Source of the DNA: Betaproteobacteria bacterium
GTDB lineage: Bacteria; Pseudomonadota; Gammaproteobacteria; Burkholderiales; Thiobacillaceae
Direction: 5' to 3'
Length of the DNA: 41,328 nucleotides
NCBI GenBank assembly: GCA_016873935.1
Contig: VGVT01000021.1
Coordinates: 1 to 41,328, forward strand
Shown here in pieces: positions 16,995 through 27,190 of this stretch. Position numbers and translations under genes: made by a program. A model generated the notes under the pieces. That model saw only the letters and a list, made by a program, of their open reading frames with translations. It had not been told where the DNA came from and did no database searches. Position 1 is the first letter of the stretch, and each line of letters begins with the position of its first letter.

Positions 16995-17149
16995 CTCCGC
17001 AGAAAATCATCGGCCTGGTGGCCATCAAGGTCCTGCTGCTTGCGGCGGCGATCGGCGTGGTGTTCATGATGGTCGGCTGCAATACCGTGCGCGGCATTGG
17101 CGAGGATGTGGAGAAAGCCGGCGAGGCGATCCAGAGGTCGACGCGATGA
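16991..17149 (+). CDS. Entericidin-like small lipoprotein within the leu operon
   Basis: A 52-residue protein starting [16 protein letters not shown], with a hydrophobic signal segment ending in a lipobox-like FMMVGC. The mature peptide after Cys30, [19 protein letters not shown], closely follows the entericidin A/B pattern of small amphipathic envelope lipoproteins. Both ends overlap neighbours by four bases: leuC stop at 16992-16994 and leuD start at 17146. Coupled translation is therefore likely. An entericidin between leuC and leuD is, to my knowledge, recurrent in betaproteobacteria, but its link to leucine synthesis is unexplained. Confidence 0.85.
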   Translation: MTPQKIIGLVAIKVLLLAAAIGVVFMMVGCNTVRGIGEDVEKAGEAIQRSTR

Positions 17150-17784
17150 AGCCTTTCACCCGCCTCGACGGGCTGGTGGCACCGCTGGACCGCGCCAACG
17201 TGGACACCGACGCCATCATTCCCAAGCAATTCCTGAAGTCGATCAAGCGCAGCGGTTTCGGCCCCTATGCCTTCGACGAGTGGCGCTACCTGGACCATGG
17301 CGAGCCCGGCATGGACTGTTCCGCCCGTCCGCTGAATCCGGATTTCGTGCTCAACCAGACTCGCTACCAGGGTGCCTCCGTGCTGCTGGCGCGGGAGAAC
17401 TTCGGCTGCGGCTCGTCCCGGGAACACGCGCCCTGGGCTTTGGAGGACTACGGCTTCCGCGCCATCCTCGCCCCCAGCTTCGCCGATATATTCTTCAATA
17501 ATTGCTTCAAGAATGGCGTTCTTCCGATTGTTTTAAAAGCAGAAATTGTTGACAAGCTGTTTCGGGAAGCCGCCGGCGCCGAGGGTTACAAGCTCACCGT
17601 GGATCTGGCCGCACAGACCGTGACCACCCCGTCCGGCGAAGCCTTCGCCTTCGATGTGGACCCGGAGCGCAAGCACCGCCTGTTGAACGGCCTGGACGAC
17701 ATCAGCCTGACCCTCAAGTTCACCGACCAGATCCAAGCCTACGAAGCCCGCCGCAAAGGCGAGGCGCCCTGGCTGTTCGCCTGA
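17146..17784 (+). CDS. leuD: 3-isopropylmalate dehydratase small subunit
   Basis: The swivelling small subunit that pairs with LeuC, 212 residues. It begins [30 protein letters not shown], here given in part: the [11 protein letters not shown] motif and the substrate-binding [13 protein letters not shown] motif (about residues 86-98) are both intact. It overlaps the entericidin-like gene by ATGA and is followed by leuB after 11 bases. Confidence 0.96.
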   Translation: MKPFTRLDGLVAPLDRANVDTDAIIPKQFLKSIKRSGFGPYAFDEWRYLDHGEPGMDCSARPLNPDFVLNQTRYQGASVLLARENFGCGSSREHAPWALEDYGFRAILAPSFADIFFNNCFKNGVLPIVLKAEIVDKLFREAAGAEGYKLTVDLAAQTVTTPSGEAFAFDVDPERKHRLLNGLDDISLTLKFTDQIQAYEARRKGEAPWLFA

Positions 17785-17795
17785 AAGGAAGTTGC

Positions 17796-18857
17796 ATGAA
17801 GATCGCTGTGCTGCCGGGTGACGGCATCGGAACGGAAATCGTCGCCCAGGCCATGAAGGTGCTGGACGTGCTCAAGCGCGACGGCATGAAGATCGAGACC
17901 GAGGAGGCCGCCATCGGTGGCGCCGGCTACGACACGGCCGGTGATCCCTTGCCCGAAGCCACCCTCAAGCTGGCCAAGGCCTCCGACGCGGTGCTGCTGG
18001 GCGCAGTGGGCGGCCCCCAGTACGACAAGCTGGACCGGCCCCTGCGCCCGGAGCGGGGCCTGTTGCGCATCCGCAAGGAACTCAACCTGTTCGCCAACCT
18101 GCGTCCGGCCCTGCTGTATCCGGAACTGGCTTCGGCTTCCACCCTGAAGCCGGAAGTGGTGGCCGGCCTGGACATCATGATCGTGCGGGAGCTAACCGGC
18201 GACGTGTACTTCGGCCAGCCGCGCGGCATCGAAATGCGGGACGGCCAGCGCTGGGGCTTCAACACCATGATCTATTCCGAGGCCGAGGTGCGCCGGGTGG
18301 CCCACGTGGCCTTCGGCATCGCCATGAAGCGCGGCAAGAAGCTGTGCTCGGTGGAAAAGGCTAACGTGCTGGAATGCTCCGAACTCTGGAAGGAAGTCGT
18401 GGCCGAGGTGGCCCGGGAGTATCCGGAGGTGGAGCTCTCCACCATGTACGTGGACAACGCCGCCATGCAGCTGGTCCGCAACCCCAAGCAGTTCGACGTC
18501 ATCGTCACCGGCAACATCTTCGGCGACATCCTCTCCGACGAGGCCTCCATGCTCTCCGGCTCCATCGGCATGCTGCCCTCCGCGTCCCTGGACGAGAACA
18601 ACAAGGGTATGTACGAGCCCATCCACGGCTCCGCCCCGGACATCGCCGGCAGGAACCTGGCCAACCCGCTGGCTACCATCCTGTCCGTGTCCATGATGTT
18701 CAAATACACCTTCGGCGACCAGGCCACCGCCGACCGCATCGACAATGCGGTGAAGAAGGTCATCGCCCGGGGCTACCGCACCGGCGACATCTGGACCGAA
18801 GGCTGCCAGCGGGTATCGTGCAGCGAGATGGGTGATGCCGTCGTGGCGGCGATGTGA
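17796..18857 (+). CDS. leuB: 3-isopropylmalate dehydrogenase
   Basis: NAD-dependent oxidative decarboxylation of 3-isopropylmalate, third step of leucine synthesis. The 353-residue protein starts [16 protein letters not shown]. It has the substrate-binding [13 protein letters not shown] segment, ELTGDVYFG, the K in SVEKANVL, and the dehydrogenase signature [20 protein letters not shown] strong AAAGGAAG ribosome site precedes the ATG. It ends the leu operon before the inverted repeat at 18861. Confidence 0.96.
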   Translation: MKIAVLPGDGIGTEIVAQAMKVLDVLKRDGMKIETEEAAIGGAGYDTAGDPLPEATLKLAKASDAVLLGAVGGPQYDKLDRPLRPERGLLRIRKELNLFANLRPALLYPELASASTLKPEVVAGLDIMIVRELTGDVYFGQPRGIEMRDGQRWGFNTMIYSEAEVRRVAHVAFGIAMKRGKKLCSVEKANVLECSELWKEVVAEVAREYPEVELSTMYVDNAAMQLVRNPKQFDVIVTGNIFGDILSDEASMLSGSIGMLPSASLDENNKGMYEPIHGSAPDIAGRNLANPLATILSVSMMFKYTFGDQATADRIDNAVKKVIARGYRTGDIWTEGCQRVSCSEMGDAVVAAM

Positions 18858-18860
18858 ATC

Positions 18861-18958
18861 TAGCGGGTAGTGGGTAGTTGGTAGCAGGTAGCATAAATTT
18901 GCGCGCCGAAGGCGCGGAAACATAGAGCTACAAACTACCGACTACCCGCTACCAGCTA
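18861..18958. repeat. Long imperfect inverted repeat between leuB and asd
   Basis: The left arm 18861-18892 is built of repeated GGTAGT/GGTAGC units. The right arm, about 18926-18958, is the imperfect reverse complement (ACTACC units). A tight hairpin, CGCGCC-GAA-GGCGCG at 18902-18916, sits in the centre. There is no T-run. It could stabilise or punctuate the leuB-asd transcript, or be a dispersed repeat. Confidence 0.75.
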
Positions 18959-18972
18959 TCAAGGAGAACGCA

Positions 18973-20085
18973 ATGAAACGAGTAGGTCTGATCGGTTGGC
19001 GCGGCATGGTGGGCTCGGTGCTCATGGGCCGCATGAAGGAAGAACGGGATTTCGAGCACATCGATCCAGTGTTCTTCACTACCTCCAACCCCGGCGGCAA
19101 AGGCCCCGACATCGGCAAGGACGTGCCGCCCCTGAAGGACGCCAACAGCATCGACGAGCTGAAGGCGATGGAGGTGATCATCACCTGCCAGGGTGGCGAC
19201 TACACCAAGGAGGTGTATCCCAAGCTGCGCGCCGCCGGCTGGAACGGCTACTGGATCGACGCCGCCTCCGCCCTGCGCATGAAGGACGAGGCCATCATCA
19301 TCCTGGACCCGGTCAACAAGCACGTCATCCAGGACGGACTGAAGAACGGCGTGAAGACCTACGTGGGCGGCAACTGCACCGTCTCCCTCATGCTCATGGC
19401 CATCGGCGGCCTGTTCGACCAGGGGCTGGTGGAGTGGATCGCGCCGCAGACCTACCAGGCGGCCTCCGGCGCCGGTGCCCGCAACATGCGCGAACTGCTG
19501 CAGCAGATGGGCGCGGTGAACGCCGAGGTGAAGCCCTTGCTGGACGACCCGGCCTCCGCCATCCTGGAGATCGACCGCAAGGTCACCGACTTCCTGCATT
19601 CCGAGCGCTATCCGCTGAATGCCTGGCCCGTACCCCTGGCCGCCAGCCTGATCCCGTGGATTGACGTGCAGTTGGAGTCTGGCCAGTCCAAGGAGGAATG
19701 GAAGGCCCAGGTGGAGGCCAACAAGATCCTCGGCCGTTCGGATAATCAGATTCCCATCGACGGCCTCTGCGTGCGCGTGGGCGCCATGCGCTGCCATTCC
19801 CAGGCCCTGACCATCAAGATGACCAAGGATGTGCCGCTGGACGAGATCCACGGCATCATCGCCGAGCACAACGCATGGGTGAAGGTGGTGCCCAACGACC
19901 GCCAGATCACCATGGAGCAGCTCACCCCCGCCGCCGTCACCGGCACCCTCACCGTGCCGGTGGGGCGCATGCGCAAGCTGAACATGGGCAAGGACTACCT
20001 GTCCGCCTTCACCGTCGGCGACCAGCTTCTCTGGGGCGCCGCCGAGCCGCTGCGCCGCATGCTGCGCATCCTGCTGGAAGCCTGA
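18973..20085 (+). CDS. asd: Aspartate-semialdehyde dehydrogenase
   Basis: Reduces aspartyl phosphate to aspartate semialdehyde with NADPH, the branch point to lysine, diaminopimelate, threonine and methionine. It has 370 residues. The NADP motif is [17 protein letters not shown], the catalytic Cys is C135 ([10 protein letters not shown]), and the later active-site His lies in [11 protein letters not shown]. It is of the gram-negative type, similar in length to the E. coli enzyme. The start has AAGGAGA upstream. The catalytically altered paralogue follows after 37 bases. Confidence 0.96.
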   Translation: MKRVGLIGWRGMVGSVLMGRMKEERDFEHIDPVFFTTSNPGGKGPDIGKDVPPLKDANSIDELKAMEVIITCQGGDYTKEVYPKLRAAGWNGYWIDAASALRMKDEAIIILDPVNKHVIQDGLKNGVKTYVGGNCTVSLMLMAIGGLFDQGLVEWIAPQTYQAASGAGARNMRELLQQMGAVNAEVKPLLDDPASAILEIDRKVTDFLHSERYPLNAWPVPLAASLIPWIDVQLESGQSKEEWKAQVEANKILGRSDNQIPIDGLCVRVGAMRCHSQALTIKMTKDVPLDEIHGIIAEHNAWVKVVPNDRQITMEQLTPAAVTGTLTVPVGRMRKLNMGKDYLSAFTVGDQLLWGAAEPLRRMLRILLEA

Positions 20086-20122
20086 TTTGGCGGCCCGTCC
20101 CCCGTCCCGGCCGGAGCCCGGC

Positions 20123-21043
20123 GTGTCTGCGTTCGATCTGGCGGTGCTCGGCGCCGACGATCCTCTCGGTGAGGCCGTCCTGCAGATTCTGGAGGAGCGG
20201 GAGGTGCCGGTCGGGCGGCTGTATGCCCTCAGCGTGGGAGAGGCCGACAGCAGCGTGACCTTCCGTGGTCAGGAGTGGCCTTGCGAGCCGGCCGAGGGCT
20301 TCGATTTCGGCCGCGCCCAGGCGTTGCTGGTGGCCAGCCGCACGCCCGTCGCCGCGCGCCTGGTCGAGGCGGCGCGCACTCGCCGTCCGGCCATGCCGAT
20401 TCGCACGGTCGACGATCTCGATCCGGCTCCCGCGCTAGCGGTGTCGCGTGTGCTGCGCACGCTCACCGCGCTCGGCGGTCCGCTGTCGGCGGACGCCTTC
20501 GTCGCCCTGCCGGTGTCCTATGCGGGACAGGACGCGGTGGAGGAATTGGCCACCCAGTCGCGCGGTCTGTTCAACATGGAAAGCCCGGATGCCGAGGTCT
20601 TTCCCCTGCGCATCGCCTTCAATCTCCTGCCGCACGATGCCGCCACCAGCCCGCAAGACATCGAGGATCGCCTGCGCGCCGCCTGTGCCCGGCTCGTGGA
20701 CGACGCGTCGGTGGAGTTCAGCGTGGTCTGGGCACCGCTGTTTTTCGGCGCGGCGGCGCAACTGCATGTACGCGTCGACGCTGCGGTGGATGCCCATGCC
20801 CTGCGTGCCGCTTTGCGTCACAGGGATGATTTGGTCCTGATGGAGGCCGATCTGCCCGCCGCCACACCCACTCCGGCGACCGACGCGCAGGGCAGCGAGG
20901 CCGTGTTTGTCGGCCGCATACGCGGTGATGCCGGGCATTTTCGCTTCTGGCTGGTGTTCGACCCCTTGCAGATGGAAGCGGGGGCGCTGGTGTCCGCCGT
21001 GGAAAATTGGATTGATAAGCCCGCGACTTCAATGCTAACGTGA
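20123..21043 (+). CDS. Aspartate-semialdehyde dehydrogenase paralogue without catalytic Cys (Usg-like)
   Basis: A 306-residue protein with the two-domain Asd layout: an N-terminal dinucleotide-like fold (FDLAVLGADDPLGEAVLQIL) and a C-terminal dimerisation-type domain (FPLRIAFNLLPHD ... AQLHVRVDAA). Where Asd has GNC, this protein has LPVSYAGQDAVEELA and no cysteine, so it is unlikely to be an active dehydrogenase. Usg-type Asd paralogues of unknown role next to asd and fimV are known in beta- and gammaproteobacteria. GTG at 20123 with GGAG upstream was chosen over TTG at 20087, which follows the asd stop and would add twelve residues. Confidence 0.75.
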   Translation: MSAFDLAVLGADDPLGEAVLQILEEREVPVGRLYALSVGEADSSVTFRGQEWPCEPAEGFDFGRAQALLVASRTPVAARLVEAARTRRPAMPIRTVDDLDPAPALAVSRVLRTLTALGGPLSADAFVALPVSYAGQDAVEELATQSRGLFNMESPDAEVFPLRIAFNLLPHDAATSPQDIEDRLRAACARLVDDASVEFSVVWAPLFFGAAAQLHVRVDAAVDAHALRAALRHRDDLVLMEADLPAATPTPATDAQGSEAVFVGRIRGDAGHFRFWLVFDPLQMEAGALVSAVENWIDKPATSMLT

Positions 21044-21163
21044 GACAACATCAGGATATGCGCCTAACCTCATGACACATTTAAGGAATTAGGCCATCTT
21101 GCCGATAAGGGACGGAGACTTTGACGTATTCCTGGGCCAGATTCAGTCGATAAAGGCGATGAG

Positions 21164-23746
21164 ATGAAAAAATCCATGAAAATTAGTGGGTTGGTGTGGG
21201 CGCTGCTGCTGGCGTCGGGGGCCGCCAATGCCGCAGGGTTGGGCAAGCTGACGGTCCAGTCGGCTCTCGGACAGCCCCTCAGGGCGGAGATCGAACTGCT
21301 CTCCGTCAGCAAGGAGGAACTGGCCGACCTGTCGGCCAAGCTGGCCGGCTTCGAGGCCTACCGGCAGGCCCGCATCGAACGCGGCGAGGTACTCAACAAC
21401 CTGCGTTTCACGGTGGATCAGCGTGCCAACGGGCAGCCCGTTGTGCGCATCACCTCTTCCGCCAACGTTGCCGATCCCTTCCTCGACCTGCTGGTTGAAC
21501 TCAATTGGAGTTCCGGGCGCATCGTCCGCGAATACACCGTCCTGCTCGATCCGCCCACCGCCGCCAAGCCCCCCCAGGCGGTCAAGGCGGCGGCCGCCGC
21601 CGAGCCTGCGCGCCCCGTCGAGGCGAAGCCGCAGCCCGCTCCCGAGGCGCCGCCGAAGCCGAAGTCCGTACCTCAGACCGAAGCCACCGCCGCGCCAGCG
21701 CCGCAGCGCTATGGCCCGGTGAAGTCCGGGGAAACCCTGCGCGCCATCGCCGGCAAGGTCAAACCGACGGAAGTCAGTCTCGAGCAGATGATGGTGGGCC
21801 TGTATCAGGCCAACAAGAGCGCGTTCAGCGGCGACAACATGAACCGCCTGAAACGCGGGCAGGTTCTCAGTGTGCCCGATGCCGGCACGCTGACGGCCAC
21901 TTCGCAACGGGACGCGGTGCGCAGCATCCGCGCCCACGTTCAGGACTGGCAGATCTATCGTCGGCAACTGGCCGAGGCAGCCGGCGCGGTCGCCCCGGCC
22001 GATGTGCCTGCCGCCACCGGCAAGATCACACCCCAGACCGAGGCACGGCCCGCGCCGCCCGCCGCTGCCCAGGACGTCCTCAGCGTTTCCAAGGGAGAGC
22101 CCGGTACCGCGACGGGCAAGGCGGACGCCAAAACCCAGGAGCGTCTGCGCGCCTTGGAGGAAGAATTGCTTTCCAAGGGCCGCGCCCTGCAGGAAGCCAA
22201 CGATCGCGTAGGACAGCTCGAGCGCAGCGTGCGCGACCTGCAGAAGATGCTGGAACTCAAGGCCCAGGAGGCGGGCAAGGCGCCGCCGCCCGTGGCAACT
22301 CCGGCTCCCGTCGAACCGCCTGCGGCCCCGGCGGAAGCGCCCGTTGCTCCCGCGGTGGCTTCACCCGCCCCCGCACCGGTCCCCGTGGTGGTGCCGCAAC
22401 CGGCGCCGGCGGATTCGCCAAGCTGGTGGTCGACCTTCCTGGGCAACCCGCTGTATGTCGGTGGATTGATCGCCGCTGTCCTGCTCTCCGGCCTGCTCTG
22501 GATGATGATGGTCGGCAGCCGCCGCAAGCAGGGACTGAACAAGTTCGAAGACAGCATCATGACCGGCGGCGAATTCAAGAACAACGTCGTCTTCAATCCT
22601 CCCGCCGCGGCGCCGCCCGCTGGTGTGGCGACGGAAGGCAGCATGCTGCTGACCGATTTCAGCAAGCTGGGCATGGGCGCGATCGACAGCCATGAAGTCG
22701 ACCCGATCGCCGAGGCCGAGGTGTACATGGCTTACGGCCGCGATGCCCAGGCCGAGGAAATCCTCAAGGAGGCGCTTGGCAAGGATCCCGGCCGCCACGA
22801 GATCGCCTTGAAACTGCTGGAGATTTACGCTGCGCGCAAGGACACGGTGCTGTTCGAGAACACCGCCAGCGAGCTGTACGCCGGTCTGGGTGGCCAGAAC
22901 ACCCCGGTCTGGCAGCGTGCCGCCGAGATGGGGCGTTCCATCGACCCGGACAACCCGCTGTACCGCGCGGGTGGCATGGCGGAGGCCCCGGCTGCTCTCG
23001 GCGCCGTCGGTCTTGCCGCCACTGAGGCGGGCATCGCGGCTGCCAGCGCCGAAGTGGCGCCGGCTCCGGCCGACCTTTCCCTGGATTTTGTCAGGGAGCC
23101 CGCCGCGAAAGCAGCCGAGCCCGACACCTCCATGCCCGATCTGGGCTGGGACTCGGAACCGCTGACTTCCCTCGCCTCCGAGCCGGAGGCCGCACCGGCG
23201 ATGGAGCCGTTCACGGAGCCGCTTGCTGACCTGGGCGCGGAGATCGAGGCCGCTTTGCCCGAGCCCATGCCAGCCCTGGAATCCGCTGAGGAGGCGTTCG
23301 CCGAGGCGCCGCTGGAAGACATGATGGAAGCCTTGACGGCCGCCCCCGTCGAGGAAGAGAGCATGCCGGAAACGGTAGCCGAGACGCCGAACGAGGAGGT
23401 GCCGGTGCTGGACCTTTCCGGCATCGATCTCGATCTGCAAACCGCCGAGGCGCCGGCCATCGAGGAACTCGCGGCCGCGCCGGAGGCGGCCATGGATTTT
23501 GAACCGGCCGCCCAGCCCGACGAAGCTCCGGCCGCCGAAGCCGAAATCGAGCCTCAGGCCGCACCCGCCGAAGGCGGCATCGACCCCGAATTGCGCGAGG
23601 AAGTGAACACCAAGCTGGATCTGGCCCGGGCCTATCTGGAAATGGGCGACCGCGAAGGCGCCCGCGAAATCCTGCAGGAAGTCCTCAACGAGGGGGATGC
23701 CGACCAGAAAGCCGAGGCTGGAAAGCTCATCGCCGAGGCGGGCTGA
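21164..23746 (+). CDS. fimV: FimV-like polar hub protein
   Basis: An inner-membrane protein of the FimV family, which in Pseudomonas organises cell-pole functions and type IV pili. The 860 residues include a signal peptide (1-24, ending AANA), the conserved periplasmic N-terminal domain (LGKLTVQSALGQPLRAEI), and a LysM-like segment (YGPVKSGETLRAIAGKV, about 183-240). Then come a coiled coil (about 320-370), a Pro/Ala linker, one transmembrane helix (about 427-447, LYVGGLIAAVLLSGLLWMMM) and a long acidic cytoplasmic region. It ends in the FimV C-terminal TPR-like domain (EVNTKLDLARAYLEMGDREGAREIL). ATG 21164 has AAAGG upstream; 21176 is an alternative. Confidence 0.93.
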   Translation: MKKSMKISGLVWALLLASGAANAAGLGKLTVQSALGQPLRAEIELLSVSKEELADLSAKLAGFEAYRQARIERGEVLNNLRFTVDQRANGQPVVRITSSANVADPFLDLLVELNWSSGRIVREYTVLLDPPTAAKPPQAVKAAAAAEPARPVEAKPQPAPEAPPKPKSVPQTEATAAPAPQRYGPVKSGETLRAIAGKVKPTEVSLEQMMVGLYQANKSAFSGDNMNRLKRGQVLSVPDAGTLTATSQRDAVRSIRAHVQDWQIYRRQLAEAAGAVAPADVPAATGKITPQTEARPAPPAAAQDVLSVSKGEPGTATGKADAKTQERLRALEEELLSKGRALQEANDRVGQLERSVRDLQKMLELKAQEAGKAPPPVATPAPVEPPAAPAEAPVAPAVASPAPAPVPVVVPQPAPADSPSWWSTFLGNPLYVGGLIAAVLLSGLLWMMMVGSRRKQGLNKFEDSIMTGGEFKNNVVFNPPAAAPPAGVATEGSMLLTDFSKLGMGAIDSHEVDPIAEAEVYMAYGRDAQAEEILKEALGKDPGRHEIALKLLEIYAARKDTVLFENTASELYAGLGGQNTPVWQRAAEMGRSIDPDNPLYRAGGMAEAPAALGAVGLAATEAGIAAASAEVAPAPADLSLDFVREPAAKAAEPDTSMPDLGWDSEPLTSLASEPEAAPAMEPFTEPLADLGAEIEAALPEPMPALESAEEAFAEAPLEDMMEALTAAPVEEESMPETVAETPNEEVPVLDLSGIDLDLQTAEAPAIEELAAAPEAAMDFEPAAQPDEAPAAEAEIEPQAAPAEGGIDPELREEVNTKLDLARAYLEMGDREGAREILQEVLNEGDADQKAEAGKLIAEAG

Positions 23747-24349
23747 TTGCACCCTGCCAGTCGCATCCTGACCTACCTCATCGCAGCCCTGGCAACCCCA
23801 GGGCTGCCTTTTTTCATGGTTGCGTTGCTGACGCTTGCCGCACTTCCCCTTCTCGCCGTCCTCCGCCGCGCTCCCGTCCGCCTGATGTGGCGCGCGCGCT
23901 GGCTTCTGCTGGTGCTGGTCCTGGGCTACGCCTATGGCCTGCCAGGAGAACCCCTGTTGCCCGCGCTCGGCGACTACTCGCCCAGCCATGCAGGCTTGCT
24001 GCATGGCAGCCAGCAAGCGCTGCGCCTGTTGCTGCTGCTGCTCTGGCTGGACATCCTGGTGCTGGCCCAGCCCAGCGACCGTTTGCTCGAAGGCCTCTAT
24101 CGGCTGGCCGCGCCATTTTCGGCGCTGGGCGTCGACAGCCAGCGCGCCGCCCTGCGGCTTGGCCTGACGCTGCAAGCCATCGAACGCCTGGAACGCGGGC
24201 GCGGCAATCTTGCCCGTCTGCTCGACACCGACGCCGGCGATGACTTGCCCGGCAGTTACTCCATCCGCATGCACCCCCTGCGCCCCCTCGACCTGCTCGT
24301 GCCGACGGCGCTGCTGGGCGCGCTCCTGGGCCTATGGCTGAACGCATAG
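23747..24349 (+). CDS. Integral membrane protein, CbiQ/EcfT-like
   Basis: A 200-residue hydrophobic protein with four or five membrane segments and a C-terminal helical, Arg-rich stretch (LRLGLTLQAIERLERGRGNLARLL) resembling the coupling region of EcfT/CbiQ transporter subunits. It is shorter than typical EcfT, and no ATPase or substrate-binding partner lies nearby, so the assignment is tentative. A TTG start at 23747 lies immediately after the fimV stop and gives MHPASRIL. The next start, ATG 23816, falls just after a terminator-like hairpin and lacks a ribosome site. The end overlaps truA by 16 bases. Confidence 0.6.
   Translation: MHPASRILTYLIAALATPGLPFFMVALLTLAALPLLAVLRRAPVRLMWRARWLLLVLVLGYAYGLPGEPLLPALGDYSPSHAGLLHGSQQALRLLLLLLWLDILVLAQPSDRLLEGLYRLAAPFSALGVDSQRAALRLGLTLQAIERLERGRGNLARLLDTDAGDDLPGSYSIRMHPLRPLDLLVPTALLGALLGLWLNA
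23783..23814 (+). terminator. Terminator-like hairpin downstream of fimV
   Basis: GCAGCCCTGG (23783-23792), loop CAACC, CCAGGGCTGC (23798-23807), C, then TTTTTT. It has all the features of a Rho-independent terminator for fimV, but it lies inside the first 23 codons of the next reading frame if that starts at 23747. Confidence 0.75.
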
Positions 24350-25131
24350 CCCTGGGCCTGGAGTACGACGGGCGCGGTTTCTGCGGCTGGCAGACACAAC
24401 CGGGTGGCTGCGCGGTGCAGGATCACCTGGAACGCGCGCTCGCCTTGATCCAGTGTGAACCCGTGCGCACGGTGACCGCCGGGCGCACCGATGCCGGCGT
24501 GCATGCCGTCGGCCAGGTCGCGCATTTCGACAGTCCACACCCGCGCCCGCCGGCTGCCTGGGTCAAGGGCGTCAATGCTCATCTGCCGGACGGCATCGCC
24601 GTGCGCTGGGCGCGTGCCGTGGCGCCGGATTTCGATGCCCGCCGCCATGCCATCGAACGCGCCTATGTCTATCTGTTGCTCAACCGGCCCGTGCGCCCGG
24701 CGCTGTTGCACGGCAGGGTAGGGTGGGTGCACGGCGCCCTGGACGAGGCGGCGATGGCGACGGCCGCCGCCAGCCTGCTCGGGGTGCGCGACTTTTCCGC
24801 TTTCCGCGCCGCCGAATGCCAGGCCAGGAGCCCCGTGCGCGAACTGCGCCAGGCCAGCGTGAGCCGCCGCGGTGAACTGCTGCGCTTCGAGTTTCGCGCC
24901 AATGCCTTCCTGCACCATCAGATCCGCAACATGGTCGGCGCCCTGGTCTGGGTGGGTTTGCGGCGCCGTCCCGTCGAGTGGGTGGCGGAGGTGCTGGAAT
25001 CGCGCGACCGCGCCCGCGGTGCCGCCACCTTCGCGGCGGATGGCCTCTACCTGACGGAAGTGGAATACGATGCGACCTGGGGCCTGCCTGTCGAGGCCGG
25101 CTCTCCTGAACTCCTCCTACCCGGATTCTGA
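24334..25131 (+). CDS. truA: tRNA pseudouridine synthase A (positions 38-40)
   Basis: Pseudouridylates U38-40 in the anticodon stem-loop. The 265-residue protein has the catalytic Asp in AGRTDAGVHA (about residues 49-58), the N-terminal LEYDGRGFCGWQ and the C-terminal FEFRANAFLHHQIRNMVG motif. It overlaps the membrane-protein gene by 16 bases. The MITE-like element begins 14 bases after its stop. Confidence 0.95.
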   Translation: MAERIALGLEYDGRGFCGWQTQPGGCAVQDHLERALALIQCEPVRTVTAGRTDAGVHAVGQVAHFDSPHPRPPAAWVKGVNAHLPDGIAVRWARAVAPDFDARRHAIERAYVYLLLNRPVRPALLHGRVGWVHGALDEAAMATAAASLLGVRDFSAFRAAECQARSPVRELRQASVSRRGELLRFEFRANAFLHHQIRNMVGALVWVGLRRRPVEWVAEVLESRDRARGAATFAADGLYLTEVEYDATWGLPVEAGSPELLLPGF

Positions 25132-25144
25132 TTTCGTCAGCATG

Positions 25145-25384
25145 ATCCTAGAAACCTCAGTTGACCGCTCCTTGGCTCTCGATAGGCCGCATGGCGGCTG
25201 GCGTTTGTGCCTCCCGGGTGGCTCATCCATTGGGTGGCCCCGCTACGCACCCGATTGCACGGTTTTTGCGTCGCCTGGCGGCGTTGCTCCTCCTCGGAAT
25301 GGAACGACCATTCCTCGTCGTCGCGCCTTGCCAGACAACCCAAAAACCGCACACTCGGGCGCGTCCAACTGAGGTTTCTAGGAT
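25145..25384. mobile_element. MITE-like element with 19-bp terminal inverted repeats
   Basis: Ends 25145-25163 (ATCCTAGAAACCTCAGTTG) and 25366-25384 are exact reverse complements, giving a 240-bp element that encodes no transposase. The inner sequence contains further partial palindromes (GGAATGG ... CCATTCC near 25300). No clear target duplication is visible. The right end overlaps the trpF start codon (25383-25385), so the element supplies the trpF ribosome-binding region. The trpF frame stays open back through most of the element, but no homologous protein is implied. Confidence 0.75.
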
Positions 25385-25989
25385 GACCCGAGCCAAGATC
25401 TGCGGCATCACCCGCATCGAGGACGGCCTGGCGGCCGCGCGCGCAGGCGCCGACGCCATCGGCCTGGTCTTCCATGCGCGCAGTCCGCGCCATGTCGACG
25501 CGGAACGCGCGGCGGCCATCGTCGCCGCGCTGCCGCCCTTCGTCGCCTGCGTTGCCCTGTTTGTGAACCCCGCCGCCGCCGAGGTGGAAGGGGTCCTGCG
25601 CCATTTCCGTCCCGACCTGCTGCAATTCCACGGCGAGGAAGACCCTGCTTTCTGCCGTGCCTTCGGCGTGCCCTACCTGAAGGCCTCGCGGGTGAGGCCG
25701 GGGGTCGATTTGCTACAATTCGCCGCCTCGTATGCCGAAGCCCGCGGCCTGCTGCTGGATGCCTGGAGCGAGGGCGCGCATGGCGGCACCGGCGAGCGCT
25801 TCGACTGGTCCCTGATCCCGCCGGTCCTGCCCAGGCCCGTGATCCTCGCCGGCGGTCTGCATGCCGGCAACGTGGCCGCGGCGATCCGCGCCACGCGGCC
25901 CTGGGCGGTGGACGTCAGCAGTGGCGTGGAGGCCGCGAAGGGAGTAAAGGACGCGGCGAAGATCGCCGCCTTCATGAAGGAAGTGCGCA

Positions 25990-26003
<14 letters not shown>
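25383..26003 (+). CDS. trpF: Phosphoribosylanthranilate isomerase
   Basis: The TIM-barrel isomerase of tryptophan synthesis, 206 residues. It begins [16 protein letters not shown] with the catalytic Cys in KICGIT, then LLQFHGEED, the catalytic Asp in LLLDAWS, and phosphate-binding GGLHAGNV and VDVSSGVE. The ATG lies inside the right terminal repeat of the MITE-like element, and the only Shine-Dalgarno-like bases (GAGG) also come from it. It overlaps trpB by 14 bases. Confidence 0.95.
25711..25719 (+). promoter_or_regulatory. Possible internal extended -10 promoter in trpF
   Basis: TGCTACAAT matches the extended -10 pattern TGnTATAAT within the trpF coding sequence. It could drive trpB-trpA independently of the upstream insertion. 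No strong -35 hexamer is seen. Confidence 0.25.
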
Positions 26004-27189
<1,186 letters not shown>

Positions 27190-27190
27190 C

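Noticed and set aside
25161-25382. N-terminal extension of trpF through the MITE-like element
   Set aside because: The frame is open, but TrpF family proteins start at the KICGIT region, and the upstream bases belong to the inverted-repeat element.
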